From NCBI GenBank assembly GCA_963210315.1, contig OY723253.1, forward strand, positions 1,178,001-1,242,000: DNA of 64,000 nt, written 5' to 3'. The notes beneath the pieces are model-generated. The model did not search any database, was not told where the DNA came from, and worked only from the letters and a program-made list of their open reading frames with translations. Shown here piece after piece: positions 10,828 to 21,500 of this stretch. This DNA is from Rhynchopus euleeides (lineage: Eukaryota; Euglenozoa; Diplonemea; Diplonemida; Diplonemidae). Both the position numbers and the translations under genes were made by a program. Numbering within the stretch: the stretch's first letter is position 1; each line of letters begins with the position of its first letter.

Positions 10828-11514
10828 TCACAGCGCCAAGGCGATGTGGGGATCAACCGCCTGCGAGCTGACTGCGAGCAGCCCGCCACCCAGCGGCTGT
10901 GCAAGGTACAGCGGCAGCACACCCTCCAGGGGAACAGCCTCAGGTGCGCTGAAGGCGAAGCCCCCCTGTGACGCAGGGTGCTCCACTGTGTGCAGCGTGA
11001 CTCCTTGGGGACGCCCTTTGCCCAGCCACGACACGGGGTAGCCCAGGAGAAGGGCAATCAGGGCGGCACGCACATTCATCTTGACTGTCACGGATACCAC
11101 GGGCCGCCCGTCCTCCAGCATGGGGAGTAGGCGGGACCGGAACTCCTGCAGCACCTCCGCTGTGCGTTGGGGCCCAACTGGGGCATTGCCAGCTGTGGTG
11201 TAGAGCGACAGCGCGGCTGCGTCGCGCAGGTGATCCGCCAGCCTCGCTCTGTTGACGAAGAGCGGTGCGCCTACCCCCTGCTCCATCACAACGAGGGCAA
11301 CGTCAGCAGCCCCGGCGCTCCCAGCTGCTGAGGAGGCCACTGCAAGCCAGGTGTCGGGCGAGGCAGTCTCGACGCCATCGAGCATGCACCCCACCCGCCA
11401 CCCCCCTGAAGCTACGCTGCGCAACGCCCCGATGTGGGCAGGGGTCAGCCTCTTGAGGGTTCGGGACACATCCGATGCAGAGGGAGTGCCTTTGGCGCCA
11501 GAGCCGCCAGGCAT
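10828..11514 (-). CDS. UPF0739 (C1orf74)-like protein, tentative
   Basis: 228 aa starting MPGGSGAKGTPSASDVSR. The N-terminus is Ser/Gly-rich. A globular part follows, with VNRARLADHLRDAAALSLY, VVSVTVKMNVRAALIALLLG and the segment LLLGYPVSWLGKG followed by GGFAFSAPEAVPLEGVL. The order LLGYPV-(aromatic), basic/polar loop, then F-S-x-PE recalls the C-terminal half of the uncharacterised UPF0739/DUF4504 family, as far as I remember that family. No enzyme motif or TM is evident. The ATG at 11514 is the first true ATG in the frame. It precedes the FtsJ gene by about 95 nt on the same strand, as expected of neighbours in one transcription unit. Gene likely, family assignment weak. Confidence 0.65.
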   Translation of the reverse strand: MPGGSGAKGTPSASDVSRTLKRLTPAHIGALRSVASGGWRVGCMLDGVETASPDTWLAVASSAAGSAGAADVALVVMEQGVGAPLFVNRARLADHLRDAAALSLYTTAGNAPVGPQRTAEVLQEFRSRLLPMLEDGRPVVSVTVKMNVRAALIALLLGYPVSWLGKGRPQGVTLHTVEHPASQGGFAFSAPEAVPLEGVLPLYLAQPLGGGLLAVSSQAVDPHIALAL

Positions 11515-12073
11515 GGCCAAGCACCAAAGCCTGGAAGGGAGGGTTTACTGAAGTCGGGAGAAGTAGAACGAAGCACAAGGATGATCTCCCTTCACTCGTT
11601 TTGCTGGAGGGGGGGGGGGGTGGCGTCTGGGTTGGCTGTGCACGGATAGGGAGGGGGGAGTGGGGTGGCGTGGGATGGGGTGGGTGGGGGAGGGGGCAAT
11701 AGCCTCTGATAGTGTACTCCGTCGGTTCACATGCACAGGGGTGTGCAGAAGCCTAACCCTGGCGTATGTAAAGTCAGTGGGGGGGGGGGGGATGTCAGAG
11801 GCTTTTGTTGCAAAAAAAAAAGACACAAGGGGAACAATCCGCAGAAAGGAGACCGGGCAGCGTGAAAGCAGACCACCTTGCAAGTTGCAAGTGCAACGCA
11901 CTGCCCGGTTGCCCGGTTATCCTCTTCCGTTTTTGGACTCTTGGCAATGTATTCATCATAGTTGCCCATCCCAAAGGCACGCAACTCAATTCGTGCAGGA
12001 TCATCGCAGAGATTAAAACTAAATGGAATCAAGGTGTGAGAGAGAAAAGAGATAGGGGGGACGGGGTTCGATA
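11515..12073. other. Intergenic region
   Basis: Long G-runs (11610-11620, 11779-11790) and an imperfect hairpin with CCGGGCAG/CTGCCCGG arms (about 11853-11908). A minus-strand frame containing MGNYDEYIAKSPKTEEDN sits downstream of a strong pyrimidine tract plus TTTAG near 12018, but continues into sequence that does not look coding. It could be a small exon and is not called. Confidence 0.35.
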
Positions 12074-12324
12074 CACGGTGGACTCCAGCGGGGGTAGGGT
12101 AACCCTTTTCGGGAGTCTCAACTAGGGGGAGTCCAACTCCCGCTAGCGGGAGTCTATACTCCCGCTAGGGGGAGTCTGACTCCCCCTAGCGGGAGTCTTT
12201 TCACCTATTTTCACTCATTTTTCCCATGATACCTATGCAATGTGGCACTCGTCACTGAAGTACAGCCACACCAAACGAAACGGACGTTTCCACCCATCCC
12301 AGCTCGCAGACCTGATTCACAAAA

Positions 12325-12585
12325 ATGGGGAAGACGACAACGAAGCCGGCAGCGAAGCCGGCGGCAAAGTCGATTAAGAAGAAGAAGAGCGCAGAGAGTC
12401 CCGAGGCTGCGGAGGCGACGAACATTGTGCATGATTTTTGCATGGCCTTCCCTGTTAAAAAAGGGGGCAGTGTGCTGACACTGGGATCCATTAGAAGGCT
12501 CCTAGCAACGGTGTTGAGCAAGGAGCTCCACCAGCACAGCACCCAGGTGGCCAACGCAATCATCGCCATGTCTTCCCTGACATGA
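12325..12585 (+). CDS. Small Lys/Ala-rich ORF inside the TIR element
   Basis: 86 aa with a histone-tail-like basic N-terminus (KPAAKPAAKSIKKKKSAES) and a helical C-terminal half (LGSIRRLLATVLSKELHQHS). The ATG has an A-rich context (ACAAAAATG). I could not match it to a histone or any DNA-binding family; the helical part is too short for a complete histone fold. It could be a truncated DNA-binding accessory protein of the element or a chance frame. Confidence 0.3.
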   Translation: MGKTTTKPAAKPAAKSIKKKKSAESPEAAEATNIVHDFCMAFPVKKGGSVLTLGSIRRLLATVLSKELHQHSTQVANAIIAMSSLT

Positions 12586-12854
12586 ATAAGTTCGCTGTCA
12601 GGGAAGTCGCAACGATGCGGAAGGAGGGCGCTCTCCGTCATATACAAGGTGGAGGCGAAGTATGGCAAGGTGCAGGATACAAACGTGTCGTCGGGGGCAG
12701 CCTGAAGCCGCGAATGATCGCGACACGGGCGAACGGCTTGGCACCGTGGGTCTGGATAGATGCTGGAGTTCGGCCGGGTGAAACCGGAAGTCGCAGCAAA
12801 ATTTGCCCCCCCAGATTTCTTCCTCAAACCCACCCGTGGGCTGATCCGGCCTTG

Positions 12855-12950
12855 CGCGGTGGACTCCAGCGGGGGTAGGGTACCACTACCGGGTTTAACC
12901 CTTTTCGGGAGTCTCAACTAGGGGGAGTCCAACTCCCGCTAGCGGGAGTA
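12855..12950 (+). repeat. Internal duplicate of the element's left end
   Basis: The GGTGGACTCCAGCGGGGGTA sequence, the CTTTTCGGGAGTCTCAACTA segment and the AACTCCCGCTAGCGGGAGTA palindrome repeat the 12076-12155 terminus in direct orientation. A short TACCACTACCGGGTTT insertion separates two blocks. This suggests one copy inserted next to or into another. Confidence 0.8.
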
Positions 12951-12970
12951 TAGATCAGCAGTGGGCAACA

Positions 12971-14107
12971 ATGAGGCGATGCGGGGGGCGAGGGCACCGA
13001 TGCTCACTGTGCGACATCCCAGAAGAACGCTGGTATCAACAGGTGCATCGATACCCGCACCTGACTCTCTCTGAGATGAAAGAGGCTGGCTACCCCTCCC
13101 TCTTGGCAGGTGTGCTTCCCAATGCCCGCTACGTCACCCCAGCACTCCATGACTGCAAGGGGCTCGCCATGCGGCTGATCAGGGTACTGGATGAGACAAC
13201 AAAAAAATATTCGACAAGACCTGTACAAACCTTGCACTGAATGTGTCGCAGCATGGGACAGGTGCTCAGTTCCGGAAGGTCGTGCTTGCCTGTCACAGGA
13301 CACACCTACAAGGGCTTGTTCCGCTACCTCTTTGTCTCCCTTGCAGACCTCATGCATTTCCGGTATGCAGACATCCCCTGGCGCTTCTGGGGATGCAAGG
13401 ATGAGTCAGCCCGGATTCCCTTCTTGCGTGCTCGGATCTCAGGGCATATATTTCACTGGTTGATGGAGCATGCCGAAAAGGGATCAACGCGCAATGCCTA
13501 CGTACACAGTCTCCATCATTGGTGGGCTCCAGAAGATGCAGTGCCTCTGCAGAACAACGACGAATTTGAAGAAGCAGAGAACGGACATCGCAAGAAAGAT
13601 GCCGTTACAATCGCCAGCTCCGCAACTTACGAGAGAGATCTTGCGATGGCAGAAGAGAAGCGGCGCGCATCGGGCATGCCTTGGAAGGTTGCGCACCTGT
13701 CGCAGGACGGGATCCTCGGGTATAGAGAAGTCATCCTGTGTCCGTGTCTGCACACCCGACACGCTCATAGATTGGCTGTGTATGTTCTTTGCACACAGTT
13801 GACACAGCTGCAGAAGGGGTTTGTGCACTGCAACACACAGGACTTCGTTGAACCCATCAGCGCGCCCTACTTCCTGTTCCGGTTCCCCGAAGGACACCGC
13901 AAATTATCGCTCTGCTTGTGCAAAATGCCAATCCCGCTGGGGGCGACTTTCACACCATTCGTGTCATCCGAGGCGACTTTGAGCACGCTTGACCAACGCG
14001 CACAGCAGGAGGGGGATGACAGTTCTGACAAAGAAGATGAGGCCTGCAGGATGGCTTGTCTTGCCCAAGGTGTAACACAACTACGACAGGCGATGGCCGC
14101 ACTTTGA
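12971..14107 (+). pseudogene. Unrecognised ORF pair in the TIR element, interrupted
   Basis: Two open segments lie in the same frame (12971-13240 and 13241-14107), separated by a single stop; together they would cover about 378 codons. Visible features are an N-terminal C-x2-C (HRCSLCDIP), then TPALHDCKGLAMRL, a middle part with LFRYLFVSLADLMHFRY, several His/Cys pairs, and an acidic stretch (EGDDSSDKEDEA) near the end. This is the only substantial open frame between the element's ends after the internal end-repeat, so it may derive from the element's own protein. No DDE/D triad could be identified. Function not assigned. Confidence 0.4.
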
Positions 14108-14406
14108 CACCTCAAATTCTAACCGCTCACCTCCGCAGGTGTAGCCGCTACCAGGAGGATAGGTAGGTAGTCCAGAGTCCGGGGAAACTGACAGAAGCAA
14201 AACAAGCCCCTCCCCATCCCTCTTCCACCATGATTTTACCCCCCACGCCAGTAGACTGTAACTATATCATGGGAAAATGGATGAAAATAGGTGAAAAGAC
14301 TCCCGCTAGCGGGAGTCTTTGACACCCGCTCAGACTCCCGCTCCCAGACTCCCGCTAGGGCCGCTGGAGTCCACCGTGTATAGGCTTTGCAGAAAAAAAA
14401 CATGTG

Positions 14407-17132
14407 GGTTCGTTCATAAACACCCCCCCCCCCCAGATTGGGCCTTTTAGCCATTTTTGGGCGAAAAATGGGAAAAATCGCATTCACCACCCTCGCAACC
14501 ACCCTCGAGGTGGGAAAACAGGTTCGGGGGCACTTGGGAGGCCTTTTTCCGGCCATTTTTGTGCAAAAGACCCATAATCATGAGGGGAATGTGTCATTTT
14601 TCCACGCTCCATTAGGCCGTCTCTGCGACTCTCCTGCCTTCTGGTATTTACCCGGACCAGAGCACATGTCATCCACGAGGGAACCAGGGACTCCTTTGAT
14701 AGGGGCTTCGTTCGTTGCGCCTCCATTGACGTCGACACAGTTGCCAGAGTTGCGCCAGAGTTGCCAGACCCCTAACAAAAGTCAGAATGAACCATCAGAG
14801 TCGAGCAAATCCTGCAGTTCCTCCCCGACGTGTGGTGGTCCTACTGGCTGCGGCAGATGTTTTCACTCCGTCTGGGGGCTGCCCTCCCGAGTGCAGTAGC
14901 AACCAGTCGGATGGCCTTGTGTGACACATATAATTGGTCTTTGAGCTGTGCAGATGATACCCGTCTTTCACCACACTCGTCCGCCACCGTCTGGTTATAC
15001 CAGACAGTGTCCTTCCAAAGCTGCAATGAGCGCAGGTAGATGCCTGATTTGCGGGACCCTCATCTGTGCATCCGAATCAGCACCGTCGAACACTGGTTCG
15101 TATCGATGTTGTCCTCTGTGAATCGTAGTGGGTCGACCGCCGGGGCTCACCCTTGCCTCGAGAACACCCTGCACCTACGGGCATGTTACACTCTTCTGAC
15201 TATCTGTCAGCCCGGAACCCGTGGACGATGTGGCGTTTGCTCTCCAGGTCGAAGTCCTGTCACCTGCTGAATGATGCTCGGTGCCAGCACACCGAGACAC
15301 TGACTACGACCACTCCGCGAGCAAGCTGATCCCTCATCTGTTTCGTCGAACGAAGACTTACGCCGATTTCGGCAGCTCTTTTGTGATCCGGTACCAGGCT
15401 CGCGAGAAGGTATTTTTCCCCGTTTCTCATGCCAATGAGAGAGCAAAATGAACTCCTGGGTCCCCCGTGGCCCCCCCGGACCCCCCTAAGTGCAGGTGGG
15501 GGCAGACGAGGGTGGTGAATGCGATTATTCCCAATTTTTGGCCAAAAATGGCTAAAAGGCCCAATCTGGGGGGGGGGGGGTAGGGGTGGTCTTAAGCCCT
15601 TTAAAAACGTTAACCTGGCCAAAAAATCAAACTTTTGCGTACAAGGACCAAAAAGTGACCCAAACCTGAAAATTCGACCCCCAGACGTCCGGAAATGCAT
15701 CTGCGCCCGGTTTCGGGCGGTTTAGAGCCTCCAGAAGCACCTAGTTTGCAATTCCAAAAAATGTACCACAAAGTTGTACCACACCACCCTAAGTTAGGAG
15801 GTCTCAATGGCTGATTCAAGCCCTTCCGTCACTCTGTGGACCTCCGCACTCTCGCACAGATGCCCGAGTGCGTACGAGGAACAACCACTCACCTTCAGCG
15901 GCAAGAGACACAGAAGGCCGTGCTCTCATGACAATTTTCTTTGGCTGAAGATGGTACGACTACACGGTTGGTGCAGGTGGTGCCACATCGACATAATCGC
16001 CAGAGGGCAGGCTGCCGCCTGGCCACCCCAGAGCGAAGGCCTCAACGTGTATGAGTGGGAAACAAAACGGGAGGGTGGTGAGGGCATTGTGGTGGCTTCC
16101 CACTCGATGCACACAACTGAACACAAAAGACGCTGCTGCGGGGGGAGGGAGCCGTACAGCCGTCAGACTATGCGGTACGTTGAACAACGGAGTATACCCA
16201 GATGCGCAGGCGGGACTGCCGCAACCACTGGATATGCCAACCATGGGATCCGTGTGAACACACCACACGGATCGAACTGTGCCTGGAAATCAAAGGCACC
16301 GAGCGTGCTTTGGATGTGGGCTATGGCAGAAGTGTGGACTCTGCCCGTTCGTGTGTAGCTGCCTGGACAGCCGAGTTGCGCCCCTCGTCCTTGTTGTACG
16401 GCTTGAACTTTGACATTGTAGTCTTCAGCCTTTCATACGACCATAAGGGGGCCGTCTTCGGTGCACTGCTGATGTCTGATACCAGTCCATGCCCCCTTCT
16501 TCATGGTCACCGGATGGCTCACTGCCACTATCACTGTCACTGGCCCAAGAACATGTGCACACAGATTCTGACACAAGTGATTTCGCAAGTGTCACAGGGC
16601 TCCTCTGTTCCTCGATGTGCCTACAGTTGATGCACGATGCCAGTCCGATCAGCGAATGTCCCGCATCGAGTAGAGATGCAACCGATGCGCCTGAAGGTCT
16701 GAAGGGCTGGAAACATGCCCCTCCTCTAGTACCTATGACCCCCTGTTTCTGGTGCTACTTTTCTACTGTCTCGCATGTCACACCGCACACAAGGTGTTGT
16801 CATGTTGCACTTTTGACCCCACGTATCGTCGGGCAGCACGGTTGGCAACACTGCTCACTGGATCAGTGCGAGACATGATGGTTTGCGATTCTGCCTTCTG
16901 CCCAGGGGGGGGCTGAGGTACAGCTTTGTGGTACATTTTTCCGGAACACGACTAAACTGCTCAGAAGTGCCCAAAAGTGCCCAAAACCGGGCGGAATTGT
17001 GTTTCTGGGGTCCCAGGGGTCATATTTTCAGGTTTGGTGACGTTTTTGACCCCCAGACGCCGATAGTGAAAAATTGGCCAGGTTAACAGCTTAAGACCAC
17101 CCCTAGGGGGGGGGGGTGTTTATGAACGAAGC
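14407..17132. mobile_element. Foldback-like composite DNA element, CATGTG duplication
   Basis: The ends form an 18-bp inverted repeat (left GGTTCGTTCATAAACACC, right complement GCTTCGTTCATAAACACC), followed by poly-C, and are flanked by CATGTG at 14401-14406 and 17133-17138. Inside are two further inverted pairs. About 14430-14505 matches the complement of 15509-15575 (AGATTGGGCCTTTTAGCC...). About 15576-15790 matches the complement of 16905-17110 (TAGGGGTGGTCTTAAGC...). The structure is two back-to-back fold-back units joined near 15570-15580. No transposase is recognised; short frames (for example 15807-16358) are Cys/His-containing but unassignable. Probably non-autonomous. Confidence 0.65.
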
Positions 17133-18530
17133 CATGTGTAGTTTTGATGTATGTTCACCTATTTTTTATTCGGAATACGGCAAAAGTTTGTCGAAGGTTA
17201 CCGATTATCGAAGACCCTCCCCCCCAGAGCAGAGAGGGGGAACTTGAGTTGAGGAGCACGGGACGTTGCGTGAGTCTGTCTGTATGTCACGGTTTGGGGG
17301 GGGTGGCCCTTTGCGGACCATGCCCGTATGATGTACATGTTTATCTTCGCAACGCTTCGCCCAAGAGAGATCAGAGGTTCCTTCCGCACAAAACTATCTG
17401 TGCCCCCGCGGATCGTAAAGTGACAGCAAAACGAGACAACAAACCAATTACTGCTGGAAGCTGGTTTGTTGGAACGCAGACCCCACTCTTTGTGTACACA
17501 ACTCCGCGGTCTGATGAAGTGGTGTGAGTGGGGACGCACGATCCAGCTAAAGGCACAGAAAGCTTCCCCAGTTGGCTACGCCGAACTAACAAAAAAAATA
17601 TTCCTGCGGGAGTCTGGCGTGCCGAGGAGCAGACAGAAGATGCATCCGGTGGTTATTTCAACATTCTTGGCTCTCCCAGATCATGAACGGCGCACCCTTG
17701 ACGGGCGCTTTGTGGCATTCCTGGGGCCATGTTAAATCTTGCACACACCAGTTACACACACGCACACCACCCCCACTCCCCTGTTGTCGGCACACTCCTG
17801 GCAGAACCCCCTTGCAGCGATGACGGCAAGAGCGAGAGTCGGAAGACTTCGCCGGTCGTCACACGAAGAGGCCCACCTTCTCCGGGGGTCTGCAGTGCAG
17901 ACAAGTGTGTTCCGGGACACCAACTATTATTGGTCTCAACGACCGCCAGGAAGCAGTGTACACGTTACCCATGTTCGCACACAATCATGTGGGTACACAG
18001 GCCAAAATTGAATGACTAATCAAATATCCATGTTTTTCCTCTGTTACGCCCTGGCTCCTGGGCCGAAGTGTGCGCCATCACAAAATAGGGCACAGCTGCG
18101 GACGGTGACTCGCCCTGGAAATATAACCGCTTGCAAACCCAAGAGGCATCGCGACCACACCGACCCAAAGCCCAGGGCTGTGAGAAACATTGTGTTATCC
18201 ATCATCAAAACGGAAGGCTGGACTGGCCCAACCGGATTGCACTTTTTTGCGGTAGCGTTTCTGGCCGTCTGTTGACCTCCCCAGGCCCCGTTAAACCCCG
18301 GAGAGGCCTGGGGCCCGGGTTGAATCATAGTTGACCAAAAAACTGCATTATTTGTATGTCGAAAAATAACAGCCCTAAGTAACAGCATGCCCCACCCCCC
18401 CACCCCCCACCCCATTTTTGCACGAACAATATCCGAATAATTACTCTGTCAACGCCACACAAAAACACCAGTCCACAACCCGCGTTTGCGGATTCGGGCC
18501 ACTGTTCTCATTCAGTCCGAGACATCACCG
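17133..18530. other. Intergenic region
   Basis: About 1.4 kb without a recognisable gene. It includes a short CACACACGCACACCACC stretch near 17750 and a C-rich run near 18390-18415, the latter just beyond the 3' end of the receptor-like kinase gene. Confidence 0.5.
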
Positions 18531-21500
18531 TCATCCTCCCCATCCGCTGAATGTAGTCCCTCTTCTGTCGCCTTCGTCGTCTGATTCGTCCTGGCGTGGG
18601 TCATCCTGCCGTGCATCGTGGTTGCCATCTGCCTTCGACGCCTTCACCCGGGTCCCCTTTGCTGCTGTCTTGCCCTTGTGGAACGATGCAAGGCTTTCTT
18701 TACGCTTCATGGATGCATAAATCACAGACGCCTTGCGCACCACCTCCTCGTTCATCTGCGTGATAAGGGGCGAGTCCAGCAGGGTCGAGGTGTGCTGGCG
18801 GTTCTTCGGATTGAGGGAGAGGGTGACATTGAAGAACGCCAAAGCGTGCTCGTGATACTCGTGTGGGCCGTAGTCAAGTGGCTTGTCGGGCGTCTTCGCT
18901 GCCTGGCAGACATATTTCACAGCTGCCCACGACCCACTGCCAGCATGTGCCCACGGTGGTTTCCCAGTCAGCATCTCCATCAGCATGCATCCCAACGCCC
19001 AGATATCCGCACGCCAGTCGTATGCCTTTCCATCCAGCACCTCTGGGGACATGTAATGAGGGGTGCCGGAGATGGATGTGTTCATGATTGTGCTGGATTC
19101 TTTCTGCTTGCTCTTCGTCTCGATCACGGTGCCAAAATCGATGAGCTTGCAAGTGCCCCTGTGCATCAGCACATTGGCCACCTTCATATCGCGGTGCACA
19201 AGGTTTTTAGAATGGATGTAGCGCAGCCCCATGATGATGTCCTTCATAAACAGTGACGCGACTGTGACGCTGACGCCGTTTGCCGGCACCTTCTGGGAGA
19301 GACACCCGTCTGCCAACTCCATGAAGATGCGCAGCTCGTCTTCATCACGTTCGCAGTAGAAGTAGTGGATGATGTTCGGGTGGGACAGTGATGCCATCAC
19401 CGTCACCTCGCGGAAAATAGCTTCGTGGTTGTCGCACTGAGAGAGCGGCACGATCTTGCATGCCATCTTCCCGCCTGTCAGTTTGTTGGTTGCTTCGTAT
19501 ACCTTGCCGAAGGATCCGACGCCAACGCACTGCCCACGCTCCCATGGGCACGACGCATTCCCTGCGAACGCCTTGCGGATGTCTGCAATCTCTGTTTGGA
19601 TCTTCTCCATGCGAATCAGGCGCTGCCCGACATCGTCTAGCAAGCCCAGCACCTCGTCTTGGTTGTAGGGCAGCGACAGGTACCACCAGTCCTCTGTCTG
19701 GTCCAGCTGCTTGATGTCCCCGTCGTCGAACAGTGTGGAAGCCAGAATAACCTGGCTGGTGCTGCTCTTGAACTTCTCGAAGAGGTCTTCCAGATGGACG
19801 TCGGACTCGGTGACGTTGAAAATAAGCACGGCGTAGTCGTTGGCCCCCACATCTTCAAGGCTGGTGCGCACCAGGACAGAGTACCCCCGCTCCCACAGCA
19901 GCTGGGCGAGGAACAGCCTGTTCGACTCATCGTCATCGATGATGAGGCACTTAATCACCGAGGGATTCAACAGGCGCTCCGCGTTGCCATGTTGTCTCGG
20001 TGGCGCGGTGGGGCCGTTCACGGCTGCCTCGATCGGGAGGTGTCGCCGCTTTGCCTGTTGGTCCACCACCTCCACTGCTGTGTCTGCAGAGGCCGCGAGT
20101 GATGCCTGCACAAACTGCGCATCAAAACACGGAATCTTGACATGCACCACTGTGCCGCCTTTGTACTCGCCACTGTTTACCGACTCCACCGTCAGGTAGC
20201 CCCCCAGGTGGTTGGCCTGGAAGTTGATGTCAGGAAGGCCCTCCTTCAGGTTGGACATCTCCATTCCCGGCGGCTCATCGAGGATAGATTCCAGCTTCTG
20301 CGGCGAGACAAGAGGGACCGACGAGAAGACAGACATGAGGACGCAGCGTGCCTCCGGTACTTTCGACTCCATCGTCTCCTCCACGAGTGTCGCACCGAGC
20401 AGCATGTCGAGTGCACTGCCAGGGTCATCGGAGTCATCCTCTTGCCGTGCGTTGGTTTCTGTCAGCCGCCATGCACCAACATTGCAGCTGCTGATCTTGA
20501 CAGTCACCATGACCTTGTGGTCCAGGCGGCGGCCACCAGGCGGGGGGTCATTGTGATGGAGCATGTTGGACACAAGCGACATGAATAGACTCGTCAGCAT
20601 GCGCGGGCATGTCAGGATAGATTCCGGGACCGAATGGTCGAAGGAGATGAGATTCGCAGGGAGGGCTACCTTGTTGTCCGACACCGCCTTCGTGAGCAAC
20701 CCGCGCAGGTTGGTGAATGTGTAGTCCTGCGGGGCTGTCCTCGCATGTTCTGCCGAGCGCATGCTCAGGCGCTGCAGACGCCCAATGATCCGTTTGGAGG
20801 CCGGTTCGCCCGGGTGCGCCTGGCGCTGGCTGCCACTAAGAGTCTCCTGCGGCACCATCGTGCTGCCCCTGGTGACCAGTGCGCTGAGCTCGTTGGTCAC
20901 CCAGCAGAAGAAGATGTTGGTGGCGAAACATGCAATGCTGAGCGAAGGTGGCGATATCGTCCCCTTATTTTCCGAGTTCATCGCCTTGCCCCGCTTGTCC
21001 GCCCGCGGGGCCTGTTCCTGCGTGCAGTAGAAGACGTAGTGCGTTGCCATCACCGTGTCGGGTGACCTGAGGAAGTTGTCGGTTCCCGTGGGGATGCCTG
21101 GCGTCACAAACACGTTCAGAACCACGTCATTGCCCGAGCAGGTGAACGACACCGGCAGCGAGGTCAGAGCAGGGACAGCGATATCATGTGTCTCGCGGCA
21201 CTTCTGCAGCAACTCCCCGTGTGATGCAGGCTTCATCACGGCGCTCAGCGTCAACCCGAGAGTCTCATCTGGCAGACGCCCCGTCAGGTGCCACATGCGA
21301 TAGTTCCAGTGGACAATCTCCCAATCGGTGTCGCACACGAACACGCCAACCAATGTGTACAGCATGCTGTTGTCTATCCCTTCGATAATTTGCTTCTGTG
21401 GCGGCCCTTCTGCCTTGTTGATTCGCTTCCGTGACGCCCGATCAGTAACTGCAAAGCCCATTCGGACATCGACAGCCCCCTCGCTGTATTCGTAGAGCTT

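Larger units (their letters stand above)
12074..14378. mobile_element. TIR DNA transposon with TA target duplication, unclassified
   Basis: Termini are inverted repeats starting CACGGTGGACTCCAGCGG at 12074 and its complement ending at 14378, flanked by TA on both sides (12072-12073, 14379-14380). Subterminal regions on both ends carry copies of the perfect palindrome ACTCCCGCTAGCGGGAGT and a shared segment reading GGGAGTCTTTTCACCTATTT, so the inverted similarity extends more than 100 bp inward. A second copy of the left end lies internally at about 12855-12950. The TA duplication fits Tc1/mariner-like superfamilies, but no DDE transposase is recognisable inside. It may be a composite of two nested copies or a non-autonomous derivative. 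Confidence 0.75.

Noticed and set aside
11727-12032. Minus-strand frame with MGNYDEYIAKSPKTEEDN
   Set aside because: The first part looks coding and has a good upstream pyrimidine tract, but it degenerates into low-complexity sequence and no downstream exon could be identified.
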